This document shows positions 1-6,035 of a stretch of 6,536 nt of DNA, piece by piece. Origin of the DNA: JBBIVP01 sp037439705 [NCBI: bacterium]. GTDB lineage: Bacteria; JBBIVP01. How positions within the stretch are numbered: position 1 is the first letter of the stretch; every line of letters begins with the position of its first letter. Below the pieces are notes generated by a model. The model was not told the origin of the DNA, made no database searches, and saw only the letters and a program-made list of their open reading frames with translations. The stretch lies in NCBI GenBank assembly GCA_037439705.1, contig JBBIVP010000122.1:1-6536 (forward strand). Reading direction: 5' to 3'. The translations under genes were made by a program, and so were the position numbers.

Positions 1-1
1 A

Positions 2-50
2 ATTATTTTGAGGAAACAAACCCTTTTCATAGAGATTATTTTTGAGGAAC
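2..50. repeat. Imperfect 16-base direct repeat
   Basis: Copies ATTATTTTGAGGAAAC (2-17) and ATTATTTTTGAGGAAC (35-50) share an exact 10-base core, TTTTGAGGAA, and differ by one extra T and one missing A. The core repeats at a distance of 34 bases. The copies may be paired regulator sites, a short tandem repeat inside a coding fragment reaching past the left edge, or chance in AT-rich DNA. With only two copies at the window edge the nature is unresolved. Confidence 0.4.
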
Positions 51-206
51 GCCGATTTCTTTATAAATATCTCCGTGTATGATAATATGTTTCATCCGCA
101 CAGAAAGATGTATAAAAGTCTGACCGATTTGATTTACAAATTATACCGGCCTGACAGATGAAGAAGGTGAAAATTCGTTTAATCCCTTCCTATTATCCTT
201 ATTAAC

Positions 207-234
207 TTGAATTTCCGTTCATTTGTGTTAAATT
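207..234 (+). promoter_or_regulatory. Candidate sigma-70-type promoter for the acyl-CoA operon
   Basis: TTGAAT (207-212) could be a -35 box (4 of 6 to TTGACA). After 16 bases comes TAAATT (229-234), a 4 of 6 match to TATAAT, preceded by a TG in the extended -10 position (226-227). It lies just upstream of the thiolase ribosome binding site and would give a leader of roughly 15-20 bases. Similar weak matches occur elsewhere in this AT-rich stretch, for example CTGACC (120-125) with TATACC (142-147), so this is only a candidate. Confidence 0.25.
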
Positions 235-245
235 TTCAAAAAATT

Positions 246-253
246 AAGGAGGT
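246..253 (+). promoter_or_regulatory. Ribosome binding site of thiolase gene
   Basis: AAGGAGGT is a near-perfect Shine-Dalgarno sequence. Its GGAGG core (248-252) ends 6 bases before the ATG at 259, which fixes the start of the thiolase. Confidence 0.85.
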
Positions 254-258
254 ATAGG

Positions 259-1440
259 ATGAAGAGGAATGTGTATGTGGTGGGAGGAGTGAGAACTCCA
301 ATAGGTTCGTTTCTTGGTTTCCTGAAGGATGTTTCTGCATGGAAACTTGGCGGAATAGCAATTTCAGGCGCTTTGAAGAAATCAGGTATAGAACCATCCG
401 ATGTTGGAAGCGTTTATATGGGGAATGTCCTTCAGGCGGGTGTGGGGCAGGCGCCCGCAAGACAGGCAAGCAAATTCGCCGGAATTCCTGACAGCGTTCC
501 CTGTGTTACGGTGAACAAAGTTTGTGGTTCCGGAATGTGGACGGTTATAATGGGAGCACAGGCTATTTTGAACGGAGACCTGGATGTTGTAGTTGCAGGT
601 GGTATGGAGAGCATGAGTAGAGCACCTTATATAATTCCTTCCCTTAGAGAGGGTGGAAGGATGGGGAACCTTCAGGCAATAGATTCTATGATTTATGATG
701 GTCTGTGGGATCCATACGGTGATATGCATATGGGTATGTGTGCTGAGATATGCGCTGAGAAATTCAAAATCTCAAGGGAGGAGCAGGATGAGTTCGCTGT
801 TCAGAGCTACAAAATGGCACTTTCAGCAATGGAAAATGGGATTTTCGCTGATGAGATTTGTGAGGTAGAAGTTGTGGACAGTAAAGGAAATAAAACCCTT
901 GTTTCAAAGGATGAAGAACCCCTTCGTGTAAAGTTTGATAAAATTCCAACGCTCAAACCAGCATTTAAGAAGGATGGAACAGTTACAGCGGCAAATGCAT
1001 CTTCCATAAACGACGGTGCTGCAGCACTGGTTCTTGCTTCTGAGGAGTATGTGAACAAAAAGAATTTAAAACCCATTGCCCGCTTGGTTTCTTATTCATG
1101 GCACGCTCAGGAGCCCCAGTGGTTCACCACAGCGCCTATATTTGCCATAAGGAAAATCCTTGATAAAACAGGGAAAAAAGTAGAGGATGTAGACCTGTTT
1201 GAGGTGAATGAGGCATTTGCAGTGGTTGCCATTGTAACCCATAAGGAAGTGGGAATACCATACGAAAAAATGAACATATTTGGAGGAGCAGTTGCTCTCG
1301 GGCATCCGATAGGATGTAGTGGAACAAGAATCATAGTAACCCTTCTCAATGCAATGAGAAGAAAGAATGCGAAAATCGGGGTTTCTGCGATATGCATTGG
1401 TGGTGGGGAGGCACTCGCTACAATGTGGGAAAAAATATAA
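259..1440 (+). CDS. thlA: Acetyl-CoA acetyltransferase (thiolase)
   Basis: This 393-residue thiolase condenses two acetyl-CoA into acetoacetyl-CoA and CoA, or cleaves acetoacetyl-CoA in the reverse direction; it should be cytoplasmic. The length is normal for the family (about 390-395). All three thiolase signatures are visible: nucleophilic Cys89 in VNKVCGSGM, the NEAF motif at 317-320, the histidine loop GGAVALGHPIGCSG with His349, and the second catalytic cysteine Cys379 in AICIGGGEA. The substrate-loop motif HMG is at 157-159. These positions match the Zoogloea ramigera biosynthetic thiolase to within one residue. Two local variants are Trp94 after CGSGM, and GGGEA where GGGMG is common. 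It is the first gene of a three-gene operon with hbd and crt, which supports C4 chemistry rather than long-chain thiolysis. The ATG at 259 is chosen because of the strong AAGGAGGT before it. The physiological direction is not determinable here; the symbol follows the clostridial operon and atoB or phaA would be equally fair. Confidence 0.95.
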   Translation: MKRNVYVVGGVRTPIGSFLGFLKDVSAWKLGGIAISGALKKSGIEPSDVGSVYMGNVLQAGVGQAPARQASKFAGIPDSVPCVTVNKVCGSGMWTVIMGAQAILNGDLDVVVAGGMESMSRAPYIIPSLREGGRMGNLQAIDSMIYDGLWDPYGDMHMGMCAEICAEKFKISREEQDEFAVQSYKMALSAMENGIFADEICEVEVVDSKGNKTLVSKDEEPLRVKFDKIPTLKPAFKKDGTVTAANASSINDGAAALVLASEEYVNKKNLKPIARLVSYSWHAQEPQWFTTAPIFAIRKILDKTGKKVEDVDLFEVNEAFAVVAIVTHKEVGIPYEKMNIFGGAVALGHPIGCSGTRIIVTLLNAMRRKNAKIGVSAICIGGGEALATMWEKI

Positions 1441-1445
1441 GGAGG
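1441..1445 (+). promoter_or_regulatory. Ribosome binding site of hbd
   Basis: GGAGG starts immediately after the thiolase TAA (1438-1440) and ends 5 bases before the ATG at 1451. It rules out the in-frame upstream ATG at 1367, which lies inside the thiolase gene. Confidence 0.85.
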
Positions 1446-1450
1446 AAGAG

Positions 1451-2299
1451 ATGTTTAAAAAGGTTGGAGTAATTGGAGCAGGGCAGATGGGTTCGGGTAT
1501 AGCTCAGGTGTGTATTGCAAGCGGATTTGAGGTTCTCCTCTGTGATGTGGAGGAGAAAATTATTAAATCCGCTGTTGAGAAGATAGAGAAGGGCGTGAAC
1601 AAGATGGCGGAGAAAAAGCTGATAGAAGAAAGTCATTCTGATGTTATGAAAAGGCTTAAAACGGCCACCTCACTTTCAGACTATAAGGATGCTGAGTTTA
1701 TAATTGAGGCGGTTGTTGAGAATTACGAAGTTAAAGCAGAGATTTTTAAAAAACTTGATTCAATCGTTCCAAAGGAAGTAATTCTTGCAACAAATACATC
1801 ATCCATTTCAATTTCAAAACTTGCTTCAAATACCGGTCGCCCGGAAAAGGTTCTTGGAGTGCATTTTATGAATCCTGTTCCCCTGATGAAACTCGTGGAG
1901 ATAGTTAAGGGGATTAAGACATCAGAAGAAACCTTAAAAACCTCCCTTGAATTTGTTCATAAACTGGGAAAGGAGCCCATAATTTCTAAGGATTCACCGG
2001 GTTTTGTGGTAAACAGGGTTCTGTTTGGAATGCTTTCAGAGGCTGTAAAACTTCTTGAAGAAGGAGTTGCGAGCATTGAGGATATTGATAAGGGAATGAA
2101 GTTAGGAACAAATCATCCGATGGGTCCATTTGAACTCATGGATTTGATTGGTCTTGATACATGTCTTTTCATTCTGAATGTTTTATATGATGAATTCGGA
2201 GACCCGAAGTATAAGGCTCCTGTACTTCTAAAAAGGATGGTTGAGGCAGGATATCTCGGCAGGAAGTCTGGAAGAGGATTTTATAAATATGGAGGTTGA
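1451..2299 (+). CDS. hbd: 3-hydroxybutyryl-CoA dehydrogenase
   Basis: The enzyme interconverts acetoacetyl-CoA and (S)-3-hydroxybutyryl-CoA, the second step of the module. Its 282 residues equal the length I recall for Clostridium acetobutylicum Hbd. The N-terminal Rossmann domain (about 1-185) starts with GVIGAGQMGSG, giving the dinucleotide motif GAGQMG at 9-14. Asp32 at the end of the second strand suggests NAD(H) rather than NADP(H) preference, an inference from the family. Catalytic and binding residues fall at the expected positions: Ser117 in NTSS, His138 in HFMNP, Glu150 in KLVEIV, and Asn188 in PGFVVNR. The helical C-terminal domain contains KLGTNHPMGPFELMDLIGLD (217-236) and ends with LGRKSGRGFYKY, typical of the family. 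HFMNP is a conservative change from the more usual HFFNP. The start at 1451 follows GGAGG by 5 bases and lies 10 bases after the thiolase stop, indicating co-transcription. The stop is one base before the crt start. Confidence 0.96.
   Translation: MFKKVGVIGAGQMGSGIAQVCIASGFEVLLCDVEEKIIKSAVEKIEKGVNKMAEKKLIEESHSDVMKRLKTATSLSDYKDAEFIIEAVVENYEVKAEIFKKLDSIVPKEVILATNTSSISISKLASNTGRPEKVLGVHFMNPVPLMKLVEIVKGIKTSEETLKTSLEFVHKLGKEPIISKDSPGFVVNRVLFGMLSEAVKLLEEGVASIEDIDKGMKLGTNHPMGPFELMDLIGLDTCLFILNVLYDEFGDPKYKAPVLLKRMVEAGYLGRKSGRGFYKYGG
2291..2295 (+). promoter_or_regulatory. Ribosome binding site of crt, inside hbd
   Basis: GGAGG lies in the last codons of hbd and ends 5 bases before the ATG at 2301. 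It favours 2301 over the in-frame ATGs at 2241 and 2289; the latter overlaps this site. Confidence 0.8.
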
Positions 2300-2300
2300 G

Positions 2301-3083
2301 ATGGAATACAGGTTCTTGAAGGTTGAGAAGAGAAACAGTATAGGAATTGCGAAAATATCCCGCCCCCAGGTTCTGAACGCATTGAATACAGAGGTTCTCA
2401 AGGAACTTGACAGGTTTATTGATGAAATTGAAAAAGATGGTTCAATAAGAGTTCTCATATTTAGTGGTGAGGGTGAGAAGGCATTTGTGGCAGGTGCTGA
2501 TATTTCAGAGATGAAAAATTTTTCACCAAAAGATGGAGAGGGGTTTTCAGAACTTGGGCAGAGGGTTTTCAACAGGATTGAAAGGATGAACAAGATTACA
2601 ATTGCTGCTGTGAACGGATATGCGTTTGGAGGTGGAATGGAGTTTATGATGGCATGCGATTTTGCCCTTATTGATGAGGGTGCCCAGCTCGGACAACTGG
2701 AGATAAATCTTGGACTAATTCCCGGTTTTGGTGGTTCACAGAGACTTGCAAGGATAGTGGGAGAGAAGAGGGCACTTGAAATAATACTCACCGGGAGAAG
2801 GATAACCGCTGATGAGGCGGTTTCCCTGGGACTCGCTTTGAGAAAAACTGAAAAAGGAAAGGTTCTTGAAGAAGCAATAAGGTTTGCAGAAGAAATTGCG
2901 AAAAAGCCGTTTGTTGCTGTTCTTAAGGCTAAAAGGGCAATTAAAGATGGGCTTGAGTGTGACCTGATGAGAGGGCTTGAAATTGAAAAAGGGGAGTTTT
3001 CTCTCCTTTTTGATACTGAAGACGCAAAGGAAGGACTTTCTGCTTTTCTTGAAAAGCGTCAGCCGAATTTCAAGGGAAGATGA
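2301..3083 (+). CDS. crt: Enoyl-CoA hydratase / crotonase
   Basis: This 260-residue crotonase-fold enzyme adds or removes water between crotonyl-CoA and 3-hydroxybutyryl-CoA, the third step of the module; crotonases are commonly hexameric and cytoplasmic. The usual length is about 260. The N-terminal RPQVLNALN (21-29) is the CoA-binding start of the fold. AFVAGADISEM (61-71) supplies one oxyanion-hole backbone amide and AFGGGMEF (108-115) the other. The two acid/base glutamates of true hydratases are both present, Glu114 in GGGME and Glu134 in GQLEINLGLIPGFGG, which argues for hydratase rather than isomerase or another crotonase activity. GQLE replaces the common GQPE, a mild variant. The C-terminus FLEKRQPNFKGR is typical. 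The start at 2301 is set by GGAGG 5 bases upstream; one base separates it from the hbd stop, so translation is probably coupled. Substrate chain length is inferred from the thiolase-hbd context; crotonyl-CoA is most likely. Confidence 0.94.
   Translation: MEYRFLKVEKRNSIGIAKISRPQVLNALNTEVLKELDRFIDEIEKDGSIRVLIFSGEGEKAFVAGADISEMKNFSPKDGEGFSELGQRVFNRIERMNKITIAAVNGYAFGGGMEFMMACDFALIDEGAQLGQLEINLGLIPGFGGSQRLARIVGEKRALEIILTGRRITADEAVSLGLALRKTEKGKVLEEAIRFAEEIAKKPFVAVLKAKRAIKDGLECDLMRGLEIEKGEFSLLFDTEDAKEGLSAFLEKRQPNFKGR
3042..3079 (+). other. Overlapping inverted repeats at end of crt
   Basis: GCTTTTCTTGAAAAGC (3042-3057) is a compact hairpin (stem GCTTTT/AAAAGC, loop CTTG). An alternative fold pairs CTTGAAA (3048-3054) with TTTCAAG (3068-3074) and extends outward to 3043-3079 with two G-U pairs. 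The two folds exclude each other. Neither is followed directly by a T-run; the first T-rich stretch is at 3111-3122. The bases also encode the conserved crotonase C-terminus, so the symmetry may be chance. Confidence 0.2.
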
Positions 3084-3122
3084 GCGGTGCCAAGTGTTCG
3101 TTGAAGGGTGATTTTATTTTTT
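3084..3122. other. Convergent intergenic junction
   Basis: Thirty-nine bases separate the crt stop (TGA 3081-3083) from the complement of the dnaJ stop (CTA 3123-3125). The junction contains a T-rich tract on the plus strand (3111-3122) but no stable stem before it, and no U-tract on the minus strand. I cannot identify a normal intrinsic terminator for either operon inside it. Confidence 0.6.
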
Positions 3123-4211
3123 CTACTTTGAAAAGAGGTCTTTTATTTTTTCCATAAATTTTTTCCTTTTTTCAGGTGGTTTCCCTTTCATGATTTCATA
3201 GAGTTCCTCAATAAGTTTTCTTTCTTCCTTGCTTACAGATTTTGGAACATCTACAAAAAATCTAACATATAAATTTCCTCTCTTTCTTCCGTTCATCTCA
3301 GGAAGTCCTTTATTTTTAAATGTGAAAATTTCTCCGTTCTGGGTCCCGGGAGAGAGTTTTATCTTTTCAATTCCTTCAAGGGTGGGAATTTCTATTTCCC
3401 CTCCGAGAACCGCTTCCGGAAATGTTATCGGAAAATCGCAGTAGAGGTCAATTCCATCTCTCTTAAAAACAGGATGTTCTTCAACCCTTATTTCAACATA
3501 CAGATCCCCGGGTATTCCTCTTGCTACAGGTTCTCCTTTACCTTTGATTCTCAATCTCATCCCATCTTCAACACCCGGAGGGATATCCACTTTTATCTTT
3601 TTCTTTCTCTTTTTCATTCCTGAACCATGACATGACCTGCAGGGGTGCGGATTTACTTTTCCAGTCCCTCCGCAGGTAGAACAGGTCGTCCAGATTGTCA
3701 GAAATCCGCGAACGGTTGAGATTTTTCCCCTTCCTCTACAATCAGAGCATTTTTCAAGAGAATATCCTTTTTCAATTCCAGTTCCTGAACAATCAGGACA
3801 TATATCCGGAGCGTCAAATTCAATTTCTATATCTTTTCCCTTAAGCACATCTTCAAGTTCAATTTCAAGCACATATTTGAGGTCTGCTCCTTTTCTTTTT
3901 CTTTCCCTTCTTTGGGTTCCGAAGAAATCCGAAAAAACCTCTTCAAAAAAAGAACCAAAACTTGATTCAAAGAATTCATCAAGTAATCCTCCCCCTTCTC
4001 GTATCCTGTCGTATCTCATTCTCTTTTCCGGGTCGCTTAAGACTTCATAAGCCTCTGCAATTTCTTTGAATTTTTCTTCCGCTTCAGGATTTCCAGGATT
4101 TCTATCCGGATGGTATTGAAAGGCAAGTTTTCTGTAAGCCTGTTTTATTTCTTCTTCTGTTGCATCAGGGCTTACACCGAGAATTTCATAATAGTCCTTA
4201 TCCCCGTGCAT
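3123..4211 (-). CDS. dnaJ: Chaperone protein DnaJ (Hsp40)
   Basis: The 362-residue class A J-protein hands unfolded clients to DnaK and stimulates its ATPase. The J domain (about 6-70) carries the essential HPD at 34-36 in [16 protein letters not shown] and the helix [21 protein letters not shown]-type region (71-100) is short and has few glycines but many Phe and acidic residues. The zinc domain has all four CxxCxGxG repeats, with cysteine pairs 138/141, 155/158, 177/180 and 191/194, so two zinc sites are intact. The C-terminal client-binding domains follow (about 204-320; [46 protein letters not shown]), and the end is a Lys-rich helix. The length is slightly below the usual 370-380, mainly from the short G/F region. 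ATG at 4211 is the only feasible start: an in-frame UGA, the dnaK stop, lies three codons upstream. The only nearby Shine-Dalgarno-like bases, GAGAAAGG, abut the ATG, so translation probably depends on coupling to dnaK 6 bases upstream. The full class A architecture argues against CbpA or a specialised J-protein. Confidence 0.96.
   Translation of the reverse strand: MHGDKDYYEILGVSPDATEEEIKQAYRKLAFQYHPDRNPGNPEAEEKFKEIAEAYEVLSDPEKRMRYDRIREGGGLLDEFFESSFGSFFEEVFSDFFGTQRRERKRKGADLKYVLEIELEDVLKGKDIEIEFDAPDICPDCSGTGIEKGYSLEKCSDCRGRGKISTVRGFLTIWTTCSTCGGTGKVNPHPCRSCHGSGMKKRKKKIKVDIPPGVEDGMRLRIKGKGEPVARGIPGDLYVEIRVEEHPVFKRDGIDLYCDFPITFPEAVLGGEIEIPTLEGIEKIKLSPGTQNGEIFTFKNKGLPEMNGRKRGNLYVRFFVDVPKSVSKEERKLIEELYEIMKGKPPEKRKKFMEKIKDLFSK
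3131..3151 (+). terminator. Weak candidate terminator for the crt operon
   Basis: On the plus strand AAAAGAGGTCTTTT (3131-3144) can form a short stem (AAAAG/CTTTT, loop AGGT), followed by A and six T residues (3146-3151). The form is right for an intrinsic terminator, but the stem is very AT-rich and lies antisense inside the last codons of dnaJ, so it may only reflect Lys/Phe codons. Together with the T-rich junction it is the best candidate seen for ending the plus-strand transcript. Confidence 0.18.
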
Positions 4212-4217
4212 CCTTTC

Positions 4218-6035
4218 TCATTCAATTCCTTTCACGCCCTTATATATCTTTTGTGAAATGGCATGAGCCTCACTTTCAATGTTTTTGAAATTCGTTTTTA
4301 AAAATTCGTAGTCTTTTGATTCAACTGCCTTCTCAAGGCTTTCTGTGAGCGAATTGATGGATTTTTTTGTTTCCTCATCAAGAGAATCTCCAAATTCCTC
4401 TTCCGCTCTTTTGAGGGAGAAGAGCAGTCCCTTCGCCCTGTTTCTCAATTCAATAAATTCCTTTCTCTTTCTGTCCTCCTCTTCCCACTTTTCTGCTTCT
4501 TCTATCATCCTTTCAATCTCTTCCTTTGTAAGGCCGCTGGAAGGTTCAATCACCATCTGCTGCTCCTTTCCTGTTCCAAGGTCTCGTGCGGTTACATGGA
4601 GTATGGAATTGGCATCAAGATAAAAGGTTACTTCTATCTGAGGAATGCCACGAGGTGCTGGTGGAATTCCAACTAATTGAAATTTTCCGAGTGAGCGATT
4701 TTCAGAAGCAATTTCCCTTTCTCCCTGAAGAACATGGATGGTTACAAAATCCTGATTGTCTTCAACAGTTGAAAATGTCCTCGTCCTTTTGCACGGAATT
4801 GTTGTATTCTTTTCAATTATTTTTGTAAAAAGTCCTCCCTCTGTTTCAACTCCGAGGGATAGTGGAGCTACATCAAGAAGGAGGACGCTTTTCATTTCTC
4901 CACCCATTATGGCACCCTGAATTGCTGCTCCCATTGCGACAACCTCATCGGGATTTACCTCTTTTGAAGGAGGTTTTCCAAATATCTCCTCAACCTTTTT
5001 CTGAACTGCTGGAACCCTCGTCATTCCTCCTACGAGAATTACTTTGTCAATTTCTTCCTTTTTTATCCCTGCCTCCTCAAGGGCAAGAATTGCAGGTTCC
5101 TCAAGTGCGTCTATAAGGTGTTTTGTGAGCGCTTCAAATTCTACCCTTGTTATGCTCATTTGCAGATGTTTTGGCCCCTTTTCATCGGCATATATAAATG
5201 GAAGACTTATTTCCGTTTCCTTCATGGTGGAAAGTTCCATCTTTGCCCTTTCTGATGCTTCCCTTATCCTCTGAAGAGCCATCTTGTCCTCTGAAAGGTC
5301 TATTCCAGTTTGCTTTTTGAATTCATTTATTATGTGTTCCATAAGAACCCTGTCAAAATCATCTCCGCCGAGAAATGTATTTCCGTGTGTGGAGAGGACA
5401 TGGAAAACCCCTTCTTTCAATTCAAGAACAGTGACATCAAGGGTTCCACCTCCGAGGTCAAACACAACAATTTTTCCTTCCTGCGATTTGTGAAATCCGT
5501 ATGCGAGTGATGCTGCGGTTGGTTCATTTATTATTCTGAACACATTTAAACCGGCTATTCTTCCAGCATCCTTTGTTGCCTGCCTCTGGTAGTCATCAAA
5601 GTAGGCAGGAACTGTTATTATTGCATCTCTCACTTCTTCACCCAGAAATTCACTGGCGTATTTTTTGAGTTCCATAAGAATCATTGCTGATATTTGAGGG
5701 GGACTGAATTGTTCACCATCAATTTCAATCCAGGCATCCCCGTTTTTTGCAGGAAGTATTTTGTAGGGATAAAATTCAATACAATTTTTAATCTCCGGAG
5801 AATCATATTTTCTTCCCATAAGCCTCTTTACTGCAAACACAGTTCTTTTTGGATTCATTACCGCCTGTCTTTTGGCGAGATTTCCAACGAGCCTTTCTCC
5901 TTCTTCAGTGAAAGCCACAACTGAAGGAGTTATTCTTCCTCCATCAGCATTCGGAATTATTATTGGTTCTCCCTTTTCAACCACTGCAACGCAGGAATTC
6001 GTTGTTCCGAGGTCAATCCCTATTATCTTGCTCAT
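4218..6035 (-). CDS. dnaK: Molecular chaperone DnaK (Hsp70)
   Basis: This 605-residue Hsp70 is an ATP-driven cytoplasmic chaperone. The nucleotide-binding domain (about 1-380) begins MSKIIGIDLGTTNSCVAV (phosphate loop 1), has Lys70, the VPAYFDDYQRQATKDAG loop (142-158), Glu171 in NEPTAAS, phosphate loop 2 DLGGGTLD (193-200, Thr198) and VILVGGMTRVP (332-342). Residue numbers track E. coli DnaK closely, consistent with the Gram-negative-type NBD. The interdomain linker is VLLLDVAPLSLG (384-395), with Ala390 where Thr is usual. The beta substrate domain (about 393-500) includes TFSTVEDNQ and HVLQGER; the helical lid follows from SSGLTKEEIERM. The protein ends at KIYKGVKGIE, just after the lid, without the disordered tail ending in EEV-like residues seen in many bacterial DnaKs. 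The start is canonical; the Shine-Dalgarno is weak (AGGT about 11 bases upstream), and the ATG lies within grpE (23-base overlap). Operon order is grpE-dnaK-dnaJ. HscA is unlikely, given the neighbours. Confidence 0.98.
   Translation of the reverse strand: MSKIIGIDLGTTNSCVAVVEKGEPIIIPNADGGRITPSVVAFTEEGERLVGNLAKRQAVMNPKRTVFAVKRLMGRKYDSPEIKNCIEFYPYKILPAKNGDAWIEIDGEQFSPPQISAMILMELKKYASEFLGEEVRDAIITVPAYFDDYQRQATKDAGRIAGLNVFRIINEPTAASLAYGFHKSQEGKIVVFDLGGGTLDVTVLELKEGVFHVLSTHGNTFLGGDDFDRVLMEHIINEFKKQTGIDLSEDKMALQRIREASERAKMELSTMKETEISLPFIYADEKGPKHLQMSITRVEFEALTKHLIDALEEPAILALEEAGIKKEEIDKVILVGGMTRVPAVQKKVEEIFGKPPSKEVNPDEVVAMGAAIQGAIMGGEMKSVLLLDVAPLSLGVETEGGLFTKIIEKNTTIPCKRTRTFSTVEDNQDFVTIHVLQGEREIASENRSLGKFQLVGIPPAPRGIPQIEVTFYLDANSILHVTARDLGTGKEQQMVIEPSSGLTKEEIERMIEEAEKWEEEDRKRKEFIELRNRAKGLLFSLKRAEEEFGDSLDEETKKSINSLTESLEKAVESKDYEFLKTNFKNIESEAHAISQKIYKGVKGIE

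Larger units (their letters stand above)
1..258. other. Upstream non-coding region with possible edge gene fragment
   Basis: No gene can be called confidently here. The plus strand is open from the left edge in two frames: one reads NYFEETNPFHRDYF and stops with TGA at 43-45, the other stops with TGA at 80-82. Either could be the tail of an upstream gene, but so short an open stretch is not proof. On the minus strand a 19-codon reading frame (ATG at 95-93, TAA at 38-36) begins MKHIIIHGDIYKEIG and has no ribosome binding site. A near-identical 16-base direct repeat sits at 2-17 and 35-50. From about base 100 to 258 the sequence is AT-rich and looks like a leader or promoter region for the thiolase operon. 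I see no tRNA, riboswitch fold or strong hairpin. Confidence 0.5.

Noticed and set aside
2-50. CRISPR array edge, suggested by repeats ending GAGGAAAC
   Set aside because: Only two copies of about 16 bases at a 34-base period, imperfect, with no room for a typical repeat plus spacer.
127-142. Small hairpin ATTTG/CAAAT in the leader
   Set aside because: A five to six base AT-rich stem with no following T-run or known regulatory fold; expected by chance.
382-729. Minus-strand open frame of 115 codons inside the thiolase gene
   Set aside because: Fully antisense to conserved thiolase sequence and has no recognisable motif.
1367-1450. Extended N-terminus for hbd starting at 1367
   Set aside because: It would overlap the thiolase by over 70 bases, lacks an SD, and adds 28 residues before the canonical Rossmann start; the GGAGG at 1441-1445 points to 1451.
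2241-2300. Upstream starts for crt at 2241 or 2289
   Set aside because: The ATG at 2289-2291 overlaps the GGAGG itself, 2241 lies deep in hbd, and the 2301 start gives the normal 260-residue crotonase.
2228-2791. Minus-strand open frame of 187 codons opposite hbd end and crt
   Set aside because: It is antisense to a crotonase with intact catalytic motifs, is Ser/Pro-rich low-complexity, has no family resemblance, and is explained by codon bias on the coding strand.
4218-4220. UGA between dnaK and dnaJ as a selenocysteine or recoded codon
   Set aside because: DnaK is complete at this point, dnaJ has its own canonical start, and no recoding structure is evident; a normal stop is the simpler reading.
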